DNA from: Megaustenia siamemsis
Lineage: Eukaryota; Mollusca; Gastropoda; Stylommatophora; Ariophantidae
NCBI GenBank assembly: GCA_032433765.1
Contig: JAVIAB010000073.1
Coordinates: 68,491,087-68,555,086 of the forward strand
DNA length: 64,000 nucleotides
Reading direction: 5' to 3'
Both the position numbers and the translations under genes were made by a program. Below the pieces are notes generated by a model. The model made no database searches and was not told the DNA's origin. It worked only from the letters and a program-made list of their open reading frames with translations. This document shows positions 56,204 through 64,000 of this stretch, piece after piece (position 1 is the first letter of the stretch; each line of letters begins with the position of its first letter).

Positions 56204-57703
56204 GTGAACAAATGGATGGATGATATGTCAGCAGAGACACAATACATGCCATGGATGGAATTGAGGCGAGGATTTGCAAAACCTTCACCCTGGGGTAGGA
56301 AGATAGCCCACAGTTCCCCCAGTTTTAACAATGCCATGTACAACAAGAATATAAATCAATACGAGCTCGGACGCCGCCTTGGTCAACAAGGTCCGCGCCA
56401 GACAGTGAGCGGCCAGGCTGGACTGTGCGATAAATTAGCTACTGGAAGAAACACAAACAACTCATATAATAACCAGAAACCTCGGATCCAACAAAGTTCA
56501 ATATATAAATATTTTAATGGAAGAAAGAGCATGAAGATTGGTCAGAGAGAAAAAACAAATAAATTAAACATACTACAACTTAATATTTCAGGCCTCAAAA
56601 ACAAGAAAACAGAACTAACCAAAATCATGTACAAATACCAGATCCATATTGTCCTACTGCAGGAAACACTACACAAGAACATAGACACACATATAACAGG
56701 TTACACCAGCTATCCATGTAAGTGCACCAACAACTGCAGGGGTATAATCACCTACATCAAAAACAATATACAGGGAGATGTAGTTCCACTAAATAATGCA
56801 GAACTAACAGATGTTCAGAAAGCCACAATTTGGTTTGCATCCAGCAAATATAATATTTATAATGTTTACAACCCACCAGGCACAAATTGTAACATAACAG
56901 AACTTGATCAAGTCAACTACCATAGAACTATCTTGGCTGGAGATTTTAATGGACATTCAACACAATGGGGATATTCTAACTCAAATCCCACAGGAAAATA
57001 CATAGAAGATCTTTGCCAATCAACTAATCTTACAATCATGCAGGACACAGAATCAACACCAACTCTCCTACATAGAGCTCATCTCTCCCTTAGTAGACCT
57101 GATCTGACCATTTGCTCTGCTGATCTCATAAGCTACTGCCACATTGAAGTTATTGATGACATAGGTAGTGATCACAGACCCATAATCACCATAGTAGACA
57201 CAAAAACAACAAAAATCCAAACAAAACAGAGAACGAGATGGAATTTCAAGAAAGCTGACTGGAAGCTATATCAAGGAAAATCCGACCAACTCCTGAACAA
57301 TCTGACAGACAACAGCGTAGAAAAATTAAACGAGATGTTCACACAAATAATACTCAACACTGCAGAACAAACTATACCTAAAGGATGTAGAACACAATAT
57401 CGACCATTTTGGAACACAGAACTGGAGACAGCAGTATCAGAAAGAAAGAAAGCCAGAACAATACTTGAGCAGAACCCAACTTTGAATAATAAAATAAGCT
57501 ATAACAAGGCTAGTGCTAAGGTCAAACTAGTTACTAAAAAAGCAAAGAAAGAGAAATGGCAAGAAGCATGCAGTAAACTCGATTTGCGACATGAAGGAAA
57601 TAAAGCCTGGAGACTTATGCAACATCTGTCTGGTGATAAAAGAGAACCAAACCCTAAACCAATCAAATTTAATAATGAAATCATCAACTCTAAAAAAATA
57701 TAG
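56204..57703 (+). CDS. LINE-D endonuclease part
   Basis: 499 codons. AP-type endonuclease from about residue 121: LNILQLNISGLKNKK, LLQETLHKN (Glu), ILAGDFNGHS (Asp/Asn, about 246) and GSDHRPI (His, about 324), all catalytic residues present. It nicks the target DNA to prime reverse transcription. The first 100 residues are not recognisable. The frame ends at a TAG just before the RT-side frame (KKFNSYFASVNRA), which continues in another frame, so a frameshift lies near 57700. Confidence 0.88.
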   Translation: MNKWMDDMSAETQYMPWMELRRGFAKPSPWGRKIAHSSPSFNNAMYNKNINQYELGRRLGQQGPRQTVSGQAGLCDKLATGRNTNNSYNNQKPRIQQSSIYKYFNGRKSMKIGQREKTNKLNILQLNISGLKNKKTELTKIMYKYQIHIVLLQETLHKNIDTHITGYTSYPCKCTNNCRGIITYIKNNIQGDVVPLNNAELTDVQKATIWFASSKYNIYNVYNPPGTNCNITELDQVNYHRTILAGDFNGHSTQWGYSNSNPTGKYIEDLCQSTNLTIMQDTESTPTLLHRAHLSLSRPDLTICSADLISYCHIEVIDDIGSDHRPIITIVDTKTTKIQTKQRTRWNFKKADWKLYQGKSDQLLNNLTDNSVEKLNEMFTQIILNTAEQTIPKGCRTQYRPFWNTELETAVSERKKARTILEQNPTLNNKISYNKASAKVKLVTKKAKKEKWQEACSKLDLRHEGNKAWRLMQHLSGDKREPNPKPIKFNNEIINSKKI

Positions 57704-57714
57704 TTAAAAAATTT

Positions 57715-59266
57715 AATAGTTACTTTGCTTCAGTCAACAGAGCGAACAAACTTACAGATAGCGATAAAATTCAGCTACATAATTTAAAATTAATTGAAAG
57801 AGCCCCAATAACAAATGCTGCAATATTTGAAGAAGATTTTAACATGAGGGAACTAGAAAAGGCATTAAGAAAATTAAAATGTAGAAAATCTCCAGGCCCT
57901 GACAAGGTACACAATGAGATGATAAAGCATCTCGGCAATTCAGGGAAAGAAACATTACTCAGACTGATCAACAAGTCATGGAGAGAAAGCAAAATTCCCA
58001 AGACATGGAGAAATGCCTATATAGTGCCATTGCTCAAAAAGAACAAGCCTCCAGATGACCCCAGAAGCTATCGTCCCCTATCCTTAACATCATGCATAGG
58101 TAAAATAGCTGAGAGTATGGTCAATAGCAGACTATACTGGTATCTGGAAACCTCTAATACTCTGTGCTACGAACAAGCTGGTTTCAGGGCAGGCAATAAC
58201 ATAGAAGACCAAATCCTCAGGTTAATACAACAGGTCCAAGATGGATTTCAGAAGAGACAACATACTCTAGCCATCCTAGTAGACCTGCAGCAGGCTTATG
58301 ATAGAGTCTGGCGTAAGGGGCTTTTATTGAAGATGAGAGATGCCGGAATACATGGGAAACTGTACAAATGGGTCAAATATTTCCTAGTTGACAGAACAAT
58401 ACAAACTAAATTAAATGAATCCATTTCAGACAAAGAGGTGCTAGAAGAAGGATTACCACAGGGATCACCACTCAGTTGTACCCTTTTTTTTGATATATAT
58501 CAATGATCTGACCAAAACCTTGATAAATAAAAAAGCTCTATATGCGGACGGTCTGGTCATGTGGAGTACTAACGAAAATATTAGAACAGCTGAAGCACAA
58601 CTAAACAAAGACCTGAGATACCTAGAAGAATACTGTAATACCTGGAAAATAAAAATAAATGTACAGAAAACAGTATATACAGTATTTACTAGAAGTAACA
58701 AAATAGCTAAGGCAAACATCAAACTCAATCTCCAACACAATAGTCTTCAAAAAGAGGTACACCCTACATACTTAGGAATACAACTAGACCGGCAACTGAA
58801 CCTGAAGAAACACGTAGAGAATCTCGCTAAGAAAGCAACACAAAGACTTCAACTAATGAAAAGGCTTTCCAGCACCTTATGGGGAGCAGATAAAGAAACA
58901 CTTAGAAATCTCTATCTGGGATATGTTCGCTCTGTTTTGGATCATGGTAGCTCGCTCCTAGTGACATGCAGCAAAACAACTAACATGGCACTGGACAAGA
59001 TACAAAATAATGCATTACGACTCATCAGCGGTGCAATGAGGTCCACTCCAGTTGCAGCCTGCGAAATCCACTGCAATGTGGAACCTTTAGAGTTGAGGAG
59101 AAACAAAGCCGCTATGGTTCTCTATGAAAGACAAAAAAGAATGGAGAAGGATCACCCTAACAGAAAATTAGTAGATACATGGACTCCAAAACAAAGAATT
59201 AAACAGGTGTCAGTATTACAACATGTTAGAAATATACAAAAGAAATTCCATCTACCTGAAAACTGA
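57715..59266 (+). pseudogene. LINE-D reverse transcriptase, frameshifted, YADG active site
   Basis: 57715-58506: KSPGPDKVHNEMIKHL, PRSYRPLSLTS, EQAGFRAGNNIEDQ, motif A ILVDLQQAYDRVW, motif B GLPQGSPLS. The frame breaks in a run of eight T (58485-58492) and goes on at 58490: IYINDLTKTL, then motif C ALYADGLVMWST, where the second catalytic Asp is Gly. Thumb HPTYLGIQLDRQLNLKKH and SSTLWGADKETLRNLY follow. The copy cannot make an active RT. Confidence 0.9.
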
Positions 59267-60308
59267 AAAACGAATACAAACATCAAGAGTCATCAAAGAA
59301 ATGCCACCAAGTACGAATTATAAAAAACCTGAAATAAATGTAGAGATATGTAACAGAACAGGTAAAAAAGCAGACCCAGTATCAGTAACACTAGCAGCAA
59401 GGAAAACAATAGATACTTATCCAGATGACTGGATACATATATACACAGATGGTGCAGCCACTAACGCTACTTCAAAAGCTGGATATGGAATACTAATACA
59501 TTATCCAGATGGAACAGCAGAAGAAATTTGTGGCCCTTGTGGTGAAGTCTGTAACAATTATGAAGCAGAAATAACAGCTATTGAAACAGCAATTTATCAT
59601 TTAAATACGATTTTCGATACCACACCATCAAAGAAAAACACAGTTATATTTACGGATTCCAAATCGGCTCTGCAAGCACTGGAAAACAACACGAACAAAA
59701 CAGAACTCACACAGCTTATCATAGACACAGACAAACTCATTGAAACACATAACATAAGATTGGTAATGCAATGGATCCCAGGACACTCAAATATACCAGG
59801 AAATGATAAGGCAGATACATTAGCTAAGAGAGGATCCAAACAGACACAGATACATACATCCATCACACTAGACACAGCCAAGCAAGTCATAAAATCCAAC
59901 AGTAAGGAGGAGTGGCTGAATGGATGGGCCTTAGGGAAAACAGGGAGAGAGCTTTTTAAATATATGGCAAGACCAAATCCACAAGACAACATCAACAACC
60001 TAACAAGAAGAGACCAAACCACCATCTTCAGACTGAGAACAGGACATGTTATGCTAAATAACCACATTAATAGAATACAACAAAACCATACCCCAGTATG
60101 TCCACTCTGTAATCACCCACAAGAAACTGTAGAACACCACCTGTTTCAATGTCCAGAGCTCACTGACATTAGAACAACAATACTTCCTCAAAGACCCTCC
60201 AAATGGAATACTCTGTACGGAACAACAGCAGAACTTAAAAATACCTGCAGATATTATTACATGGCATTGGGCCGAAGGGCATCAGCTCAAAGGTTACTGG
60301 ATCCATAA
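59223..60308 (+). CDS. LINE-D RNase H and C-terminal zinc-binding region
   Basis: RNase H with all four acidic residues: IHIYTDGAATNATSKAGYG, NYEAEITAIETAI, VIFTDSKSALQAL and GHSNIPGNDKADTLAKRGS. It removes the RNA template strand after copying. The C-terminus has CPLCNHPQETVEHHLFQC, a C-x2-C-x7-H-x4-C-like pattern. It overlaps the end of the RT frame by a frameshift near 59260. The natural protein would be one polyprotein, so the ATG at 59223 is not a real start. Confidence 0.9.
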   Translation: MLEIYKRNSIYLKTEKRIQTSRVIKEMPPSTNYKKPEINVEICNRTGKKADPVSVTLAARKTIDTYPDDWIHIYTDGAATNATSKAGYGILIHYPDGTAEEICGPCGEVCNNYEAEITAIETAIYHLNTIFDTTPSKKNTVIFTDSKSALQALENNTNKTELTQLIIDTDKLIETHNIRLVMQWIPGHSNIPGNDKADTLAKRGSKQTQIHTSITLDTAKQVIKSNSKEEWLNGWALGKTGRELFKYMARPNPQDNINNLTRRDQTTIFRLRTGHVMLNNHINRIQQNHTPVCPLCNHPQETVEHHLFQCPELTDIRTTILPQRPSKWNTLYGTTAELKNTCRYYYMALGRRASAQRLLDP

Positions 60309-60859
60309 CAACAACAACAACAACAACCCTAGACCTTCCGAAAAGAATGATGATACTGTCAAACAGAGATACAGACAAGGTTTAGTTATACTAAAAAATG
60401 TTTCAATTTTCAAGAAAATAATACAAAAGTAATGGATTAATATGGTAAACAGATTACTTTTTATCTTCCTAAATGGAGATGAAATCTCCAAAATGGCTAC
60501 AACTAGAAAGTTTAAATGGGTTGCTTTGAGATGGTATCAAAGAAACATTAACTAAATTTAACATGACAGCAAGTCAGGTTACACAGCTTGGGAAAGGGGG
60601 GGGGGGAATATATATATAGATACTTTTAAAAACATTTCAAAATATTTTAAAAATATATATGTATAAAATAGAATAGCTAAATAGACATTGATGAAGGTAA
60701 TCCAAAAATACCTCATTCATGTCTGTATTTCAAGTAAAAAGTGTAAAAAAATGTTGTGAATTTGTTTACATTTTTTGTTTTTTTGTTATCATTATGTCAA
60801 ATCAACTGTAAATAAATACTTGACCTAACAATAATAGGATTATTAGGGTCACGTCCAGA

Positions 60860-61440
60860 TCAAGCACCCTGCCTTTTGGGGAAAGGACCGCTGTGATGTA
60901 GGCTAATTGAAAATAAAAACGAGGTCATTTAATTGCCAGCAGCAAAGATATGGTTGATGATATCACCTTGGAGCAAGCACACTCAAGTAAATATGGGCAC
61001 TGAATCTAAATATCCGTTTCAGTTTTTATTACCTATCTTTTGATTTATGCCACAATGCTATATTTCACACAGTGACCAATGTAGCCAGATTTTGCATGCT
61101 ATTTTAAATGGCTCAGAGAGAGCGCTTCAATTTTATGTTAATGGGTGCTGATCGCAATAACAAGAAATTTGGCAGTGATATCACCTTGAAATGTACCACA
61201 CTTGTGTAAAAATGGAATCTGAATCTTAATATTCAATGCATTTTACCATACCATTCTTATGGACCTCTCCTTGATTGAAAACCACTTCTGGTATCCTTAT
61301 GATCCTATGATATCCTGTTCAAAAGATAGAAAATATAGATCCACTTTTATGCTGCTTTCAACGGCCTTGGTGCAGTCAAAATGCTCTGGGTCGACTGGAA
61401 AATTTAGATGTAAAAATGTCAAAAAGTAGGATGTCAAAAT
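60860..61440 (+). repeat. Diverged tandem duplication, family unknown
   Basis: Two related stretches: 60935-61040 (agatatggttgatgatatca, then ccttggagcaagcaca) and 61155-61265 (gcagtgatatcaccttgaaa, then tgtaccacacttgtg), offset by about 220 bp. Both have a gatatcacctt core, a (g/t)aatctaaatat-like block and an atttatgcc/attttacc-like end. No ORF. Confidence 0.5.
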
Positions 61441-61454
61441 ACCTATATATATAG

Positions 61455-62146
61455 TATGACTAAAGTCATGAAAAGTTTAATTTCAACAGATGACAAAATA
61501 TACATGGAAAACAAACTAGTAGAAGAGATCGACCACTTTATCTTGGAAGTCACATTAATCGAGAAGGGGACACAAGTAAAGAAATTAGAATCAGAATAGC
61601 TAAAGCAGCAATGTCTTTCAGAAGCCTTGAAAAGTTGTGGAAATCAAAACTAATCAGCACAAACACAAAACTTAGGCTATTCAAATCAAATGTACTATCA
61701 ACCCTTACGTATGCGTGTGAAAGCTGGAAAACAACAAGAGATAGAAACAAAGTTGAACGCATTTGAAAATAAATGTCTAAGGAAAATACTTGGTATAGCG
61801 TGGAACGAATTCAAAACAAACGAGGAAATTAGAGAAATCACCAATCAACCACTAATATCTTCAGTAATAAAGACGATGGGCATATGTTGGACATGTGATG
61901 AGAAGAGATAATAACCGAGAGAAAAAGAGGAAGACCCAGGGAGATACTGAGAAGAACATTGATGAGAGAGGCAAGAGCAACAGGATTCGGCTCCCTCAAT
62001 GAGATAGAGCTGCTTGCACAGAACAGAGACAAATTACGAGATTTGATAAAATATCTTTAAAAGAAAACTGCTAGAACAAAAATTCAGATATTCAAAGGTG
62101 TATCTTGGTCTACGCCCTATGTGCCGGCAACGGCTCGAAAGGTCAA

Positions 62147-62147
<1 letters not shown>
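61455..62147 (+). mobile_element. LINE-A 3' copy with small deletions
   Basis: Closely follows 12868-13618: KLRLFKSNVLSTLTYACESW, NKCLRKILGIAWNEFKTNEE, then a deletion near 61915 removing the ANQ.../GKR stretch, and RETLRRTLMREARA-like to the end. The 3' domain (gccctatgtgccggcaacgg plus ctcgaaagg) runs into the TA microsatellite in place of a GATA tail. Confidence 0.92.
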
Positions 62148-62288
<141 letters not shown>

Positions 62289-62534
62289 TTATTTATTTAA
62301 ACATGCACACATATACATGCACATGAACACAAAGATTTTTCATTAAGTAATGTTTTTTGTTTCTCTGTTAATTTTAGTGTATTACAAACAATGATTTAGT
62401 GAAGTGGATTATAAACAAAGAGCAGTCAATGAATTTCTTTTGATGAAACATGAGAGCATCTCAAACATTCATAGGCACTTATAAAATGTGTGTAGTTTAG
62501 TTTAGATAATCCTCAATATACATCGAACAAGTCT

Positions 62535-62890
62535 TTAAGTGATCAGATCTTCATCTAAGTATATCCCTCAATGTGTAGAGACTAACAACACCAGTGTTGT
62601 GATGGTTGACAAGTATTCTTTGGATTATTGCACAGTGCTTCCATCTGGCATCTCCCACCATGACATGATATTTGTGCAATCTGTTCATGGTTGCGGATTT
62701 AGAGTAGTTTTTTTTTAGTTTATCATTCAGCATCCTAGAGGGCACTAAGAATGTCACCATTATCCATTGCCCTTACCAATGGATAATGGTGACATTCTGA
62801 GTGCCCTTCCCCACTCATCATCAGCCAAACTGGCAAGTCTGTCAGCATGTTCATTACCTCATACACCACATGCTCTAGCATGAAAGTAAA
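62535..62890 (-). mobile_element. LINE-F C-terminal fragment with an inverted duplication
   Basis: Reverse strand: GNEHADRLASLADDEWG (RNase H end) at 62795-62860, then LHKYHVMVGDARWKHC and NHHNTGVVSLYTLRDILR at 62551-62700. A 31-bp inverted repeat (62739-62769 and 62777-62807) interrupts it. Parallel to 6226-6455 and 29945-30215. Confidence 0.8.
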
Positions 62891-62974
62891 ATAGATTTTT
62901 TTTTAAAATGGACCTCTCCAGAAAAAAGTCACTGTTGTCGAGCCCAGCATTTGCAATCTTTCTCTCTCTCTCTC

Positions 62975-64000
62975 TGCGATCAAGACTCAATCAGAGTAGG
63001 ATTCCAGACTCTCATGAAGTCAGCTGTCTGTTTAAGTGATTCGATTGCCCCATATAGTTTCTCTTCCAGGGAGGTGGGTGTGGACCACATTGCTCTTCTC
63101 AGGTCTGTGTACTGGGGGCAATCCTGTAGAACATGTTTTGTAGTCATTTTGTCCATTTTACAGTGGCATAGGCTGGCTGTACCTATTTTGAATTGGTGAA
63201 CATGTGATTTCTCATTCTATTGTGGCCAGTGCGTAGGCGAAGTATGATGACTTGATAGTTGATGGTATCCGTCCCTCTCGTTATGCTTTGGGTGTTCTCG
63301 TTTCCATTTTTCATGGTACTGACCTCTGAGGATGGATTTGGCTTCATCATAACTGAGCGGATGGTTCTCTTGTGGTAATCTTCCTCCCTCTTTTGCTAAT
63401 TTGTCTGTGCGTTCGTTCCCGTGTATATTACAGTGTGATGGTATCCACTGAATGACTACTCTCTGGAAGTTATTGCATAGTTGGTCCAGGGTTGTTCTCA
63501 AGTCATCTAGTTCATTGTTCTTGGGGCTTTTTAGAGCTGATAGCACTGACAGTGCATCAGTCAGAATCACCAATTTATCGTGCATGTTATTTTTGTGTTA
63601 AGTAGCCAGTGTTGAAGCATCTCTGAGGGCCTCAGTTTCTGCTTTAAAGTTGTTTGAGAATTTCCCAGTAGCTATTGACTTGGTGATCTCGTCCTGGTTA
63701 TTCAGCATCAAGAATACACCTCCCCTTCCATTTCTGGTGGAATTTGTATCAGAGCCATCTGTGTATACGTGGAACCAAGAGTCCTGTGGGTAGGTATCAT
63801 GTATGTGTTTTTCTGCTACGTGTTTTCTTTCTGTGTCTGATTGGGTGCCTTTTTTCATGATTCCTGTTATATTTTCCTTAAGTTGTGGTATTTTATGTTT
63901 CCCATGAGGAGACATATCAGATGGGCCCAAGGGTTTCGATATTGTTTGGGAAAGTACTGGGTCTCTAGTAGTTAGTTCATTGGCAATTGCAGCAAAGTTG
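62975..64000 (-). mobile_element. LINE-E fragment, RNase H and tail, cut by window edge
   Basis: 63598-63930: DSWFHVYTDGSDTNSTRNGR GGVFL and NFKAETEALRDAS (first Asp and Glu of RNase H). After a frameshift near 63595, 63217-63585: KLVILTDALSVLSALKSP and VIQWIPSHCNIHGNERTDKL AKEGG (remaining acidic residues). The C-terminal tail (HVLQDCPQYTDLRRAMW) is at 63060-63240. The RT part would lie beyond 64000. Confidence 0.88.

Larger units (their letters stand above)
55541..60325 (+). mobile_element. LINE-D, I-like element with clear boundaries
   Basis: 4785 bp between the perfect 15-bp duplication accctagaccttccg (55526-55540 and 60326-60340), with a CAA-repeat tail. 55541-56200 is non-coding; no gag-like ORF1 is present, so it may be 5'-truncated. 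Then endonuclease, RT and RNase H in four broken frames. The RNase H downstream of RT places it in the I group (I, Nimb, R1-related types). The perfect duplication suggests a fairly young insertion. Confidence 0.95.

Noticed and set aside
57771..58001. Minus-strand ORFs across LINE-D and LINE-A
   Set aside because: Shadows of the plus-strand RT, endonuclease and RNase H frames.

Overview
This is a window of an animal nuclear genome: AT-rich, intron-containing, and packed with decayed non-LTR retrotransposons (LINEs), tRNA-derived SINEs, small DNA transposons, minisatellites and microsatellites. The mixture (RTE-like and RNase H-bearing I-like LINEs, GATA-tailed SINEs, a Mutator-like transposase) and the divergence of the one recognisable gene point to a lophotrochozoan, most likely a mollusc and perhaps a gastropod. 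That placement is inference; no sequence here proves it.

Host genes. Twelve coding exons of MELK (maternal embryonic leucine zipper kinase, an AMPK-related kinase) run on the minus strand from 36159 down to 746. Joined at GT/AG sites they give 658 codons with all phases matching: kinase domain (exons 1-8), UBA-like domain (exons 8-10) and a TP-dipeptide-rich linker (exons 11-12). The C-terminal KA1 domain must lie to the left of the window. Catalytic numbering (K40, D132, D150, T167, S171) is the same as in the human protein. On the plus strand a second gene starts at 52134, with an 18-nt first coding exon and a 48-nt second exon (55345-55392). I do not recognise its product; a TCTCGCGA promoter-type motif lies 85 bp upstream of its ATG. 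Between the two genes (36.2-52.1 kb) I see only repeats and unassigned AT-rich DNA.

Repeats, by family names used here. LINE-A (RTE-like, GATA tail; open RT frame 11516-13519, with copies at 40208-41979, 48676-48958, 61455-62147 and older remnants). LINE-B (RTE-like with endonuclease, 22690-25745 minus; copies 5085-6910 and 43118-43870). LINE-C (28991-29931; 13616-14075). LINE-D (I-like with endonuclease, RT and RNase H, 55541-60325, flanked by a 15-bp target duplication). LINE-E and LINE-F (RNase H-bearing remnants). LINE-G and LINE-H (RTE-like remnants). Seven copies of SINE-1 (tRNA-like head, ACTTT-type tail), three of SINE-2 (GATA tail shared with LINE-A) and one SINE-3 (poly-T end) are present. 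DNA elements are a pogo/Tigger-like MITE (40756-41629), three copies of a piggyBac-like MITE, and a broken Mutator-like transposase gene with an intron (19121-20990).

Layout. 0-36 kb: MELK, its introns filled by the elements above. 36-38 kb: SINE-1 and an 18 x 39-bp minisatellite. 38.9-42.1 kb: a nested stack (LINE-H containing LINE-A containing the pogo MITE, plus a piggyBac-like MITE), each step proven by target-site duplications or empty sites elsewhere in the window. 42-46 kb: an ACT/AGT-rich tract split by LINE-B, then a fold-back element with a hammerhead-like core. 46-52 kb: LINE-G, H, F, E and A fragments, including a twin-priming inversion. 52-64 kb: start of the unknown gene, whose introns hold LINE-F, SINE-1, LINE-D, LINE-A and LINE-E pieces.
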